The notes below the pieces were generated by a model. It made no database searches, was not told the DNA's origin, and saw nothing but the letters and a program-made list of their open reading frames with translations. The position numbers were made by a program, and so were the translations under genes. Of a stretch of DNA of 64,000 bases, positions 32,555 through 40,709 are shown one piece after another (within the stretch, counting starts at the first letter, position 1; every line of letters starts with the position of its first letter). Origin of the DNA: Actinosynnema sp. ALI-1.44 (GTDB lineage Bacteria; Actinomycetota; Actinomycetes; Mycobacteriales; Pseudonocardiaceae). The stretch spans positions 496,001 to 560,000 of the forward strand of contig NZ_MTQO01000049.1 of assembly GCF_001984155.1 (NCBI RefSeq), given 5' to 3'.

Positions 32555-34314
32555 GCGAGAATCCCTTCCTGTGCGGCCCACATCCGGGCGTACAACCCGC
32601 CGTGTGCCAGCAAATCATCGTGGTGGCCCTGCTCGACCAGCCGTCCGTTGTCGAGTACGAGGATCTGGTTGGCGCCCGCGATCGTGTGCAGCCGGTGGGC
32701 GATCACGATCACCGTCTTGCCGACAGCCAACGTGGCCAGCGCGTCCTGCACCGCCGCTTCGCTGTCGGGATCCAACGCGGCCGTCGCCTCGTCCAGTACG
32801 ACGATCGGCGCCCCGGACAGGATCGCCCGCGCGATCGTCAGCCGCTGGCGCTCGCCCCCGGACAGACTTCCCCCGCCCGCGTCGAGCAGCGTGTCGTAAC
32901 CGTGGGGCAGGCCCTCGATCACGTCGTGGATGTGTGCGGCCTTCGCCGCCTCGCGGACCTCCGCGTCGGTGGCGTCCGGCCTGCCGATGCGGATGTTCTC
33001 CACCACGCTGTCGCGCAGCAGCGCGACATCCTGGAACACCAGCGACATCGACGCCAGCAAGTTCTTCGACGGGATCGAGCGCACGTCGACACCGCCGATC
33101 CGGATGGCGCCGTCCGACACGTCGTAGAAGCGCGGCAGCAGGCTCGCGAGCGTCGTCTTGCCCGCCCCGGACGGCCCCACGATCGCGGTCACCTGACCCT
33201 GCGGACAGGTGGCCGTGATGTTCTCGACCGCGTTGTGCTCGCCGTCGTAGGAGAACGTGACGCGGTCGAACTCAACGCCGTGACTACTCGGCGTTTGCGG
33301 GCGCTCCGGCTCGGGCAGCGGCGCACGCGACAGCAGCCGTTCGATGTTGGCCGCGCCCATCCGGCCCTTGCGTACTCCCTGGAACGCTTGCACGGCAGGC
33401 ATGACCGAGTTCGGCAGCCCGATCGCGACGACCAGGAAGGCGACCAGGTCCGCCACACCGAGCGACCCGTTCCGCAGGAAGATCAACCCGGCGACGGTCA
33501 CGGTGACGAGGATGGCCATCTCCGAGCCGAGCACGCGTGTGACCGCCGAGCTGTAGCGCACCTCGGCGACCCACGCCGCGAACGCCTGGGTGTGCTCGTC
33601 CACGGCTTCGTCGAACCGGCGCAGCACCCGGCCCCCGGTGCCGAACGTCTTGACCACCTGGATCCCGTCGCCGTATTCGACGCTCGCGGCACTGATCCGT
33701 GTCTCAGCAGCGATCAAACGGTTCATGTGAACCGTCATCGACCGCATCGAGACGCGGTAGACGATCGCCATCAGGACCAGGACACCGAGCGTGACCAGCG
33801 CAAGGGGAACGTCGACGAACAGCAGGTAGCCCGCGCCGACCACTGTCACCGTGATCGCTCCGGTGAGCTGGCCCAGCGCGTGCGCGATCACCTCGTGCAT
33901 CTCTTCGATGTCGCCCGTCATCGCCCGCTTGACCTTGCCGGACCCCACCGAGCGGAACCAGCCGAGAGGCAACGCGCCGAGGCAGCGCACGATCCGCGTC
34001 CGCAGTTCGTACGTGATCGCCGCGTCGGCGTAGTGCCCGACGCGAGAGGACTGCACGAACAACAACAGCCACACGCCCGCGGCCGCGGCACCGATGCCGA
34101 CCCACGTCCAGATCCTCGCGGGCTCCGCCACCGGGCCTTCGAGCATGACCCGAGCGATCTCGGCGAAAGCGATGTAGGGCACGATCCCCGCCGCCGCGCT
34201 CAGGGTCGACAGGATCGCGCAGATCACTAGGTGGGTCCGGATCGGAGCGAGCAGGCGCGCCAACGCGCCCGGCCCTGCCAGCCCCGGCGCCTCCGGCGCT
34301 GCTGATGGTTTCAT
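32551..34314 (-). CDS. ABC transporter, fused membrane and ATPase domains (subunit A, iron-regulated locus)
   Basis: The 587-residue half-transporter has six membrane helices followed by Walker A VGPSGAGKTT, signature SLSGGERQR, Walker B IVVLDEATAALD and IVIAHRLHTI. Both ATP sites of the expected heterodimer look active, unlike the pair at 59364-62884. The ATG at 34314 abuts an iron box (34314-34328), leaving no room for a ribosome site. On the minus strand TTGAAT, 18 nt, TAGGCT lies just upstream, so the transcript may be leaderless, beginning at or near the ATG. An in-frame start further inside cannot be excluded. Confidence 0.9.
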   Translation of the reverse strand: MKPSAAPEAPGLAGPGALARLLAPIRTHLVICAILSTLSAAAGIVPYIAFAEIARVMLEGPVAEPARIWTWVGIGAAAAGVWLLLFVQSSRVGHYADAAITYELRTRIVRCLGALPLGWFRSVGSGKVKRAMTGDIEEMHEVIAHALGQLTGAITVTVVGAGYLLFVDVPLALVTLGVLVLMAIVYRVSMRSMTVHMNRLIAAETRISAASVEYGDGIQVVKTFGTGGRVLRRFDEAVDEHTQAFAAWVAEVRYSSAVTRVLGSEMAILVTVTVAGLIFLRNGSLGVADLVAFLVVAIGLPNSVMPAVQAFQGVRKGRMGAANIERLLSRAPLPEPERPQTPSSHGVEFDRVTFSYDGEHNAVENITATCPQGQVTAIVGPSGAGKTTLASLLPRFYDVSDGAIRIGGVDVRSIPSKNLLASMSLVFQDVALLRDSVVENIRIGRPDATDAEVREAAKAAHIHDVIEGLPHGYDTLLDAGGGSLSGGERQRLTIARAILSGAPIVVLDEATAALDPDSEAAVQDALATLAVGKTVIVIAHRLHTIAGANQILVLDNGRLVEQGHHDDLLAHGGLYARMWAAQEGILA

Positions 34315-34328
34315 TAGGGTAGCCTAAC
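34314..34328. promoter_or_regulatory. Iron box (IdeR/DmdR1-type operator), copy 1
   Basis: TTAGGGTAGCCTAAC contains the palindrome TTAGG-gtag-CCTAA and matches most of the inner half of the actinobacterial iron-box consensus. It touches the start codon of the ABC gene on the minus strand and lies 236 bp before the P450 gene on the plus strand. Five bases later, 34334-34348 reads GACTGAGGCTCATTC, identical to a segment beside copy 2. Confidence 0.75.
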
Positions 34329-34333
34329 ACGCC

Positions 34334-34348
34334 GACTGAGGCTCATTC
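34334..34348. repeat. Conserved 15-mer flanking iron box 1
   Basis: GACTGAGGCTCATTC recurs exactly at 37615-37629, at nearly the same distance from the second iron box. TGAGGCTCA resembles a degenerate half of an iron box, so the whole may be a tandem operator. Confidence 0.65.
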
Positions 34349-34563
34349 AATAACACCTGTGCGCCGTGGAACAGCGCATACATCGCAGGGTCTAAGACGG
34401 TTTGCATCGCCAGGTGGTAGCCCGTGCGGCACCGATCCGGCATCGTGAGATCACGAGACGCCGAAGCACGAGTCAGCTCGGTCGGACCACCCCGAACCTA
34501 CTCGTATCCCCTTGCGCCCCAACGCTCTCCGTTGTCCATCCGACTGAACCCGGGAGGAGAACA

Positions 34564-35778
34564 TTGTCCACCGACACCGACTGCCCCGTTGCCGACATCG
34601 ACCTGTGGAGTGACAGCGCACTCGCCGACCCCTACCCGTTGTGGGCCGAACTGCGGGCGCTCGGCCCGATCGTGCGGCTCAATCCCTACGGCTTCTACGC
34701 CGCCCCTCGCTTCGCCTCTTCTCGCGCCGTCCTGGCCAGCTGGCAGGACTTCTCCTCGGCCAGCGGAGTCATGCTCAACGACGAGACCAACAAGGAGCAA
34801 GCAGGCGCCACGCTGCACAGCGACCCTCCGCAGCACACCCTGCTGCGCAAGATCATCAGCCGGCCGCTGACCCCGTCGTCGCTGAAGGCCGTCTGCGGCA
34901 CGATCCACGACGAGGCGGAGGCACTCGCCGACCGCCTCGTGGGCCGCGTGCGCTTCGACGGAGTCGTGGATCTGGCCAGGTACCTGCCGATGACCGTCGT
35001 TTCCCGGCTGGTCGGGCTGCCGGAGTCCGGCAGGGAAAGCATGCTCGCGTGGGCCGCGGCGGCATTCGACTACTCGGGACCACCGAACGACCGGGCCCGA
35101 GCGGCGCTCCCGGTCGTGCGAGAGGCTTTCGAGTACTCGTTCGACCCGCGGCTGCGGGAACGACTGGATCCGGACGGGTGGAGTGCCCAACTCTGGCGTG
35201 CGGCCGAAGCGGGCGAGATCGACGACACCCAGTGCCACACGCTGCTGCTCGACTACTGGGGCCCGGCGCTGGACACCACGATCTCCGCGATCGCGGGCGC
35301 TGTCTGGCTGTTCGGCCGTTTCCCCGCACAATGGCGACTGCTGCGGGACGATCCGCGACTGCTCTCGCACGCGGTCAACGAGGTACTGCGCTACGAGTCG
35401 CCCACCCCGTACTTCTCCCGGGTGACCACTCGGGACGTCGAACTCGGCGACCAACGGATACCCGCCGGATCGCGGGTGCTGGTGATGTACGGCTCGGCCA
35501 ACCGGGACGAGCGCAAGTGGGACCACCCCGAGGTCTTCGACATCCGGCGCAACCCGACCGATCACCTCGCCTTCGGCCACGGAGTCCACATGTGCGCGGG
35601 CATGCACCTGGGCAGGATGCAGCTCCTCGCTGTCCTCGGCGCACTGCTGCCCCGGGTCGAGCGGTTCGAAGTCCACTCGGCCGAAGTGCTGCGGAACAAC
35701 ATGATTCGCCAGCTCCGGCGCCTCGACGTGTCGGCTCACCCCGCATCGGGCCACCAGGCACAGAGGACTTCGACGTGA
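34564..35778 (+). CDS. Cytochrome P450 of the iron-regulated operon
   Basis: The 404-residue P450 uses a TTG start at 34564, 7 nt after GGGAGGAG; upstream frames in the same phase lack a ribosome site. The heme motif is AFGHGVHMCAGMHLGRMQ, the ExxR motif is EVLRYES, and the I-helix motif WGPALDTTISAI keeps the acidic residue and threonine. It heads an operon with two methyltransferases; the next gene overlaps by GTGA. The iron box at 34314 lies between it and the exporter genes. It probably oxidises a small aromatic or peptide metallophore or a precursor; no scaffold-building gene is adjacent. Confidence 0.9.
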   Translation: MSTDTDCPVADIDLWSDSALADPYPLWAELRALGPIVRLNPYGFYAAPRFASSRAVLASWQDFSSASGVMLNDETNKEQAGATLHSDPPQHTLLRKIISRPLTPSSLKAVCGTIHDEAEALADRLVGRVRFDGVVDLARYLPMTVVSRLVGLPESGRESMLAWAAAAFDYSGPPNDRARAALPVVREAFEYSFDPRLRERLDPDGWSAQLWRAAEAGEIDDTQCHTLLLDYWGPALDTTISAIAGAVWLFGRFPAQWRLLRDDPRLLSHAVNEVLRYESPTPYFSRVTTRDVELGDQRIPAGSRVLVMYGSANRDERKWDHPEVFDIRRNPTDHLAFGHGVHMCAGMHLGRMQLLAVLGALLPRVERFEVHSAEVLRNNMIRQLRRLDVSAHPASGHQAQRTST

Positions 35779-36827
35779 ACAACCACGAACCACCGGCTCC
35801 CGCGCAGGCGGACCCGGCCGCCCTCCGCCTCCTCGATCTGATCTCGGGGTATTGGCGGGCAGGCGTGGTCAGCACCTTCGCGGAACTCGGTATCGCCGAC
35901 TCCCTTGGCTCGGAGTGCCTGCCACCGGCAGAGGTCGCGCTGCGACTGGGGCTCGACGGCTCGACGTGCGCACGCTTCTGCCGGGCCGCGGCCGCCATCG
36001 GACTCCTGACCCGCACGCCTGAGGGTGCCGTCTCGTTGACCGACCTTGGTCGCGCGCTCATGACGGACGCGCCCGGCTCGGTGCGCGACGTCGCCCGCTG
36101 GTCCGGCTCGATCGCCGAGCGGGCGACGTGGACCCAGCTGGACGCGGCCGTACGCACCGGCCACTCACGTTTCTCCGCAGTCCACGGCCACGACATCTGG
36201 GACTTCTTCGACTCCCATCCCGCCGTGGGAGCGGTGTTCGACGCGGCGATGACGGACCTGTCGCGGACAGTCATCGCGGCGGTCGCGGACGTGCTGGATC
36301 TGGCTGGTGTCACCACTGTCACCGATGTCGGGGGTGGACGCGGTGGGCTGCTCGCGGCGATGCTCACCCGTGCCCCGCATGTGCGGGGTGTGCTTTTCGA
36401 CCAGCCTGAGGTCGTCGCACTCGCACCCGAGGTCTTCCTGGCGGCAGGCGTCGAAGATCGGGTCACCATCACCGCGGGTTCCTTCTTCGACGCCATCCCG
36501 GCAGGCAGCGACCTGTTCGTCATCTCGAACGTCCTGCACAACTGGGACGACGACCGGACTCGAGCCATCCTGCGGTCCGTCGCATCGGCCATGAAGGCAG
36601 GCGACCAGCTTGCCATCGTCGAGGCACTGCCGGATGTCGACCCGCGCTTCGACGAGCTGGTCGCGCTGATGGACATGGACATGCTCGTGCTGTGCGCAGG
36701 CAAGCAGCGCACCATCGACGACTACCGCGCGTTGCTCGCCGAAGTGGACATCGAGATCACCGGTGTGGACCGGGCCGGGCTGGAGTCCGTCGTCCGCGCC
36801 ACGAAGATCCACCCAGTCTTCGACTGA
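35775..36827 (+). CDS. SAM-dependent O-methyltransferase, DnrK-type (third copy)
   Basis: A 350-residue enzyme with a helical dimer domain and a Rossmann domain. The SAM motif is VTDVGGGRGGLLAAML, then VTITAGSFFDAI, and the family motif NVLHNWDDDRTRAILRS. It starts at GTG 35775, overlapping the P450 stop by 4 bp. It is the third DnrK-type enzyme of the window. It acts in the iron-linked operon, perhaps on a hydroxyl made by the P450. Whether it serves the same product as the copies in the first cluster is open. Confidence 0.88.
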   Translation: MNNHEPPAPAQADPAALRLLDLISGYWRAGVVSTFAELGIADSLGSECLPPAEVALRLGLDGSTCARFCRAAAAIGLLTRTPEGAVSLTDLGRALMTDAPGSVRDVARWSGSIAERATWTQLDAAVRTGHSRFSAVHGHDIWDFFDSHPAVGAVFDAAMTDLSRTVIAAVADVLDLAGVTTVTDVGGGRGGLLAAMLTRAPHVRGVLFDQPEVVALAPEVFLAAGVEDRVTITAGSFFDAIPAGSDLFVISNVLHNWDDDRTRAILRSVASAMKAGDQLAIVEALPDVDPRFDELVALMDMDMLVLCAGKQRTIDDYRALLAEVDIEITGVDRAGLESVVRATKIHPVFD

Positions 36828-36836
36828 AGGAGAAAC

Positions 36837-37529
36837 ATGGACACGCTTTCGAGCCCGCGCGTCGCCGACGTCTTGACCGCGTTGTTCGACGACGCCGTCA
36901 CCGCCGACCAGTCGATGGCGCAGAAGTCCGACGACGTACTGATCGACGACGACATGATGAGCTGGGCCATCGCCGAGGAGCGCCGGGACTACAAGGCGTT
37001 CTACCAGTCGTACCCCGGGAACTACTGGTGCATCGCCCCGGAGTTCGGCCGCCTGCTCTACGTGCTCGCACGGGCCTGCGGTGCGCGACGGATCGTCGAA
37101 TTCGGTACGTCCTTCGGCGTCTCGACGATCCACCTCGCGAGCGCGTTGCGCGACGCCGGTGGCGGCGGCAAGGTGATCACCACGGAGATCGTGCCTGAGA
37201 AATCCGCGCGAGCACGACAGAACCTCGCCGCGGCAGGACTGGACGACCTCGTCGAGTTCCGGGTAGGTGACGCGCTCGAGACGCTGCAGGACGGCTTCGA
37301 CGGCCCGGTGGACCTGCTGCTGCTCGATGGCGCGTTCAGCCTCTACCACCCGGTCCTGCGACTGGTCGAGCCGTACTTGCGGCCGGGCTCGCTGGTCCTC
37401 GGCGAGAACGCGCTGGAAACCGCAGGTCCCTTCCTGGACTACGTCCGCGACCCGGCGAACGGTTACGCCGGGCTCACGCTGCCGTTCGAGCCGTCGCGAG
37501 GCAACCACCTGGCAGTGCGCACCGGGTGA
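36837..37529 (+). CDS. Class I O-methyltransferase (caffeoyl-CoA/catechol OMT-like, family 3)
   Basis: A 230-residue SAM enzyme of the single-domain CCoAOMT/catechol type. The SAM motif is ARRIVEFGTSFGVSTIHLA and the metal-site region is PVDLLLLDGAFSLYHPVL. AAGGAGA stands 5 nt before the ATG. It follows the DnrK-type gene by 9 bp. This family often methylates vicinal hydroxyls with a bound metal ion. A catechol or hydroxypyridine substrate would fit an iron-linked locus, but the usual DxD metal ligands are not fully clear, so this is tentative. Confidence 0.82.
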   Translation: MDTLSSPRVADVLTALFDDAVTADQSMAQKSDDVLIDDDMMSWAIAEERRDYKAFYQSYPGNYWCIAPEFGRLLYVLARACGARRIVEFGTSFGVSTIHLASALRDAGGGGKVITTEIVPEKSARARQNLAAAGLDDLVEFRVGDALETLQDGFDGPVDLLLLDGAFSLYHPVLRLVEPYLRPGSLVLGENALETAGPFLDYVRDPANGYAGLTLPFEPSRGNHLAVRTG

Positions 37530-37593
37530 GCCCTGCGGCCGACACCGCGAACTCCCCCGACACGTCGGATCTTGCTGATGACGCGTGGCTTCG

Positions 37594-37608
37594 TTAGGGT
37601 AACCTAAC
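37594..37608. promoter_or_regulatory. Iron box (IdeR/DmdR1-type operator), copy 2, overlapping a promoter
   Basis: TTAGGGTAACCTAAC contains TTAGG-gtaa-CCTAA. On the plus strand TTGCTG (37572-37577), a 17-nt spacer and TAGGGT (37595-37600) form a plausible promoter, whose -10 lies inside the box; binding would block transcription of the siderophore-binding gene at 37694. Confidence 0.78.
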
Positions 37609-37614
37609 AGCCTC

Positions 37615-37629
37615 GACTGAGGCTCATTC
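37615..37629. repeat. Conserved 15-mer flanking iron box 2
   Basis: Exact repeat of 34334-34348 (GACTGAGGCTCATTC), 6 bp after the box. AGCCTC-GACT-GAGGCT around it is a small perfect palindrome (37609-37624). Confidence 0.65.
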
Positions 37630-37693
37630 GACAATGCCGGTCGTCGCCACTTCGGTGCCACTGGACGACTGACCGTGAAAGGGGACCCGCTTC

Positions 37694-38719
37694 GTGCGCC
37701 AGGTGCACCCTGACCACCGGACACGAGGTCCGAACCGGCTCCTGGCCGCCACGCTCAGCGCACTCGCCCTCGCGGCAGCAGGATGCGCGGGTCAGGACGC
37801 CGGTTCGAGCCAGGCCGCCGGACCGGGCAGGATCAGCTTCACGTCCTGCGGCCAGACCATCACGCTCGACCGCGCCCCGCAACGCGTGGTGATCACCAAC
37901 GACGCCATCGCCGACGCGCTGTTCGCACTGGGTGTCGGCGACCGGATCGTCGCCAAGACGCGGGGCGAGTCCGCCCCCTCCCCCGCGCTCAAGGCACGCC
38001 TGGAGTCCCTGCCCAACCTGGGAGTGCGCAACCCGAGCACAGAGGCGCTGATCGCCGCCAAGCCCGATCTGCTGATCACCGATCAGCTCGACAAGGTCTC
38101 CGGCAGCAACGGCGGCCCTACCGTCGACGAGCTGAAACAGCTGGGAGTCGCGACCTTCGTCGTCGGCGGCGACTGTGTCAGGGACATCGCCGAGGACAGC
38201 GCGGGGCTCGACGCGCTGGACGCCGACCTCGACCAGTTCGGCAAGGTCTTCGAGGTGCAGACGGCCGCACGCGCACTCGCGGACCAGTTGCGCGCCCGGC
38301 TCGACGACACCCGGCGACGCACCGCCCAGCAGCCCAAGGTCGGCATCGTCGAGGTGGCGCAGGTCGCGGGTCAGCTCTACGTCACCACCGGCGGCCTGTC
38401 GAACGACGTGATGCAGCGAGCGGGCGGCAAGAACCTGTTCGGCGAGCTGCCAGGGCAGTTCACGCCGATCAGCCCCGAACAGATCATCGCCCGCAACCCG
38501 CAGGCGATCATCATCGACGACTTCACTGCGTCGGCCGACGGACAGCGTGACTCGATCGCCTACCTGACCCGAACGTTCCCCACGACCGACGCCGTCAAAC
38601 AGCAGCGCATCCTCGCGATCGACGCGGCAAGGACCGGCGCGCGTGGCAGCACCAGACCGGTGGACGGCGTCGTGGAACTCGCGCGCTTCCTGCACCCGAA
38701 CGCCTTTCCCGCTCAGTAG
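37694..38719 (+). CDS. Siderophore-binding lipoprotein of an ABC importer (FecB/FhuD type)
   Basis: A 341-residue exported lipoprotein: the signal segment RLLAATLSALALAAAGCAG ends in a lipobox with the acylated cysteine. The mature part is a class III periplasmic-binding fold, with TLDRAPQRVVITNDAIADAL and ITDQLDKV typical of iron-chelate receptors. The GTG start at 37694 is preceded by AAAGGGG. An iron box 86 bp upstream indicates repression by iron. It is followed by its permease (9 bp) and ATPase. The ligand is unknown; a metallophore made by this locus or by the adjacent bipyridine-like cluster is possible. Confidence 0.9.
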   Translation: MRQVHPDHRTRGPNRLLAATLSALALAAAGCAGQDAGSSQAAGPGRISFTSCGQTITLDRAPQRVVITNDAIADALFALGVGDRIVAKTRGESAPSPALKARLESLPNLGVRNPSTEALIAAKPDLLITDQLDKVSGSNGGPTVDELKQLGVATFVVGGDCVRDIAEDSAGLDALDADLDQFGKVFEVQTAARALADQLRARLDDTRRRTAQQPKVGIVEVAQVAGQLYVTTGGLSNDVMQRAGGKNLFGELPGQFTPISPEQIIARNPQAIIIDDFTASADGQRDSIAYLTRTFPTTDAVKQQRILAIDAARTGARGSTRPVDGVVELARFLHPNAFPAQ

Positions 38720-38728
38720 ACCTCCTCG

Positions 38729-39793
38729 ATGCCGAACAAGACACTGCCCGTCGCCGGCCCCGACAAGCCGTCGCGTACGCGACTCTCCCTCCCGGTCACC
38801 GCGCCCGCTCTGCTGCTGGTGCTCATCGTCATGGTCTGCGTGGCTGTTTCGATCGGCTCAGTCGGCGTGCGGCTGGACACCGTCGCCATGGTCATCCGTG
38901 ATCACCTGATCGGCGCCAAGCCCGCCGCCAGCGCCGTGGACGACCGGATCGTGTGGCACCTGCGGCTGCCCCGCGTCCTGCTGGCCGCCGTAGTCGGCGC
39001 GGGACTCGCCGCCGTGGGTGTCGCCCTGCAGGCGACGGTCCGCAACCCGCTCGCCGATCCGTACGTGCTCGGTGTCTCCGCGGGCGCCGGGTTGCTGGCC
39101 AGCGTCGCGATCACGCTCGGATCAGTGGCGGTGGCGGGGTTGTCGACGTCGGCAGCGGCCTTCGTCGGTGCGCTGGTCGCGACGATGGCGGTCCTGATGT
39201 TGTCACGCAGGGCCGGTCGTGTCGTGCCGGGTCGGCTGGTCCTCGCCGGGGTGACGCTGTCCTATCTGTTCAGCGGGGCCACCAGTTTCGTCATCTTCCG
39301 CAGTTCCGATCCGAACGCGGCGCACTCGGTGTTGTTCTGGCTGCTCGGTTCGCTGTCGGAGTCGTCGTGGAAGAACCTGACGCTGCCCGCCGCGGCCGTG
39401 GTGGTCAGCGGCGTCTACCTGATCCTGCAGGCCCGGACGCTCAACGCGCTCGCCGCGGGCGACGACGCGGCGCTGTCGCTCGGCGTTTCCGTGCACCGCA
39501 CGCGGATCCAGCTGCTGGTCGCGGCGTCGCTGCTGACCGGTGTGCTCGTCGCGGTGTCCGGCGGGATCGGGTTCGTCGGGCTCATCGTCCCGCACGTCGT
39601 GCGGCTGGTCATCGGCCCCGACCACCGGCGGCTGCTGCCGACCGCGATGCTCGTCGGCGCGATCTACCTCGTCGCCGTCGACATGGTGTGCCGTATCGCC
39701 GTTCGCCCAGAGGAGCTGCCCATCGGGATCGTCACCGCCGTACTCGGCGCACCGGTGTTCCTGTGGCTGCTGCGCCGTTCGGAGGCATCGTGA
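38729..39793 (+). CDS. FecCD-family ABC permease for iron-siderophore uptake
   Basis: A 354-residue integral membrane protein with the multi-helix BtuC/FecCD fold. Conserved family segments are LRLPRVLLAAVVGAGLAAVGVALQ near residue 75, NPLADPYVLGVSAGAG, and GGIGFVGLIVPHVVRLVIGPDHR near the coupling region. One permease gene is present, so it should work as a homodimer with the adjacent ATPase. The stop overlaps the ATPase start by 4 bp. It belongs to the iron-box-controlled operon starting at 37694. Confidence 0.92.
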   Translation: MPNKTLPVAGPDKPSRTRLSLPVTAPALLLVLIVMVCVAVSIGSVGVRLDTVAMVIRDHLIGAKPAASAVDDRIVWHLRLPRVLLAAVVGAGLAAVGVALQATVRNPLADPYVLGVSAGAGLLASVAITLGSVAVAGLSTSAAAFVGALVATMAVLMLSRRAGRVVPGRLVLAGVTLSYLFSGATSFVIFRSSDPNAAHSVLFWLLGSLSESSWKNLTLPAAAVVVSGVYLILQARTLNALAAGDDAALSLGVSVHRTRIQLLVAASLLTGVLVAVSGGIGFVGLIVPHVVRLVIGPDHRRLLPTAMLVGAIYLVAVDMVCRIAVRPEELPIGIVTAVLGAPVFLWLLRRSEAS

Positions 39794-40569
39794 GACTCTC
39801 GTTGTCCGGGGTGAGCGTCCAGCTCGGCGCCACCCCCGTCGTCTCCGACTGCGACCTGGCGGTCGGCGACGGCGAACGCGTCGGCCTCGTCGGCCCCAAC
39901 GGAAGCGGCAAAACCTCGCTGTTGCGCACCATCCACCGCGCGATCGATCCGGTCGCGGGCAGTGTGGCACTGGACGGCGACGACGTGCGTGGCCTCGGTC
40001 AACGCCAGATCTCCCGGCGTGCGGCCCTCGTCGCGCAGGACAGCGCCCCGGACTTCGACTTCACCGTCGAGGAAGTCGTGGCCATGGGTCGCGGCCCGTG
40101 GCTGGGGCCGTTCGACCGGACTTCGGCACGCGACAAGGCCACGATCGTGGGCGCGCTGGAACGGGTCGAGCTGGCGAACCACCGCACAAGACGGCTGTCC
40201 ACCTTGTCCGGTGGCGAGCGGCAACGGGCACTGGTCGCCCGTGCCCTCGCCCAGGAAAGCCCGCTGCTCCTGCTCGACGAGCCGACCAACCACCTCGACG
40301 TGTACGCCGCGCTCGAACTGCTCGAACTGGTCCGCGACCTCGGCCGGGCGACGCTGTGCGTGCTGCATGACCTGAACCTCGCGGCCACGTACTGCGACCG
40401 GATCTACGTCCTGCACCGCGGACGGCTCGTCGCCCATGGCCCGCCCGTGGAGGTGCTCAGCCCGGACCTGGTCCAGGAGGTCTTCGGCGTCACGTGCACG
40501 CACGTGACGCACCCGGTCACCGGCGGGCTGCTCCTCGCGTTCTCCCCGCGCAAGGTCGCCGACCTCTGA
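39790..40569 (+). CDS. ABC ATPase for iron-siderophore uptake (FecE/FhuC type)
   Basis: A 259-residue ATPase with Walker A VGPNGSGKTSLL, signature LSGGERQRALVARAL, Walker B LLLLDEPTNHLD and the switch histidine in CVLHDLNLAATY. The GTG start at 39790 overlaps the permease stop. This completes a binding protein-permease-ATPase importer. Transcription probably ends at the perfect hairpin at 40581-40633. Confidence 0.92.
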   Translation: MRLSLSGVSVQLGATPVVSDCDLAVGDGERVGLVGPNGSGKTSLLRTIHRAIDPVAGSVALDGDDVRGLGQRQISRRAALVAQDSAPDFDFTVEEVVAMGRGPWLGPFDRTSARDKATIVGALERVELANHRTRRLSTLSGGERQRALVARALAQESPLLLLDEPTNHLDVYAALELLELVRDLGRATLCVLHDLNLAATYCDRIYVLHRGRLVAHGPPVEVLSPDLVQEVFGVTCTHVTHPVTGGLLLAFSPRKVADL

Positions 40570-40580
40570 ACGGATGCTGT

Positions 40581-40633
40581 GCAACCAATGTGGCCTTCGT
40601 TGCGTTTTTCGCAACGAAGGCCACATTGGTTGC
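40581..40633. terminator. Perfect 24-bp hairpin with T5 loop
   Basis: GCAACCAATGTGGCCTTCGTTGCG (positions 40581-40604) is exactly reverse-complementary to 40610-40633 around TTTTT. It follows the ATPase stop by 11 bp and surely ends that operon. Its length and perfection are more than a terminator needs; it could be a dispersed hairpin repeat. Confidence 0.8.
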
Positions 40634-40709
40634 CAAGAGTGGCGACGCCGTTCACCGGCGGTTTTCCTGCTGGTCCGCTCTGGACACCTGGGCGTTGTAG
40701 CTTCCTGCG

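Noticed and set aside
32494-34230. 578-codon plus-strand frame opposite an ABC exporter
   Set aside because: Shadow of a gene with canonical Walker and signature motifs.
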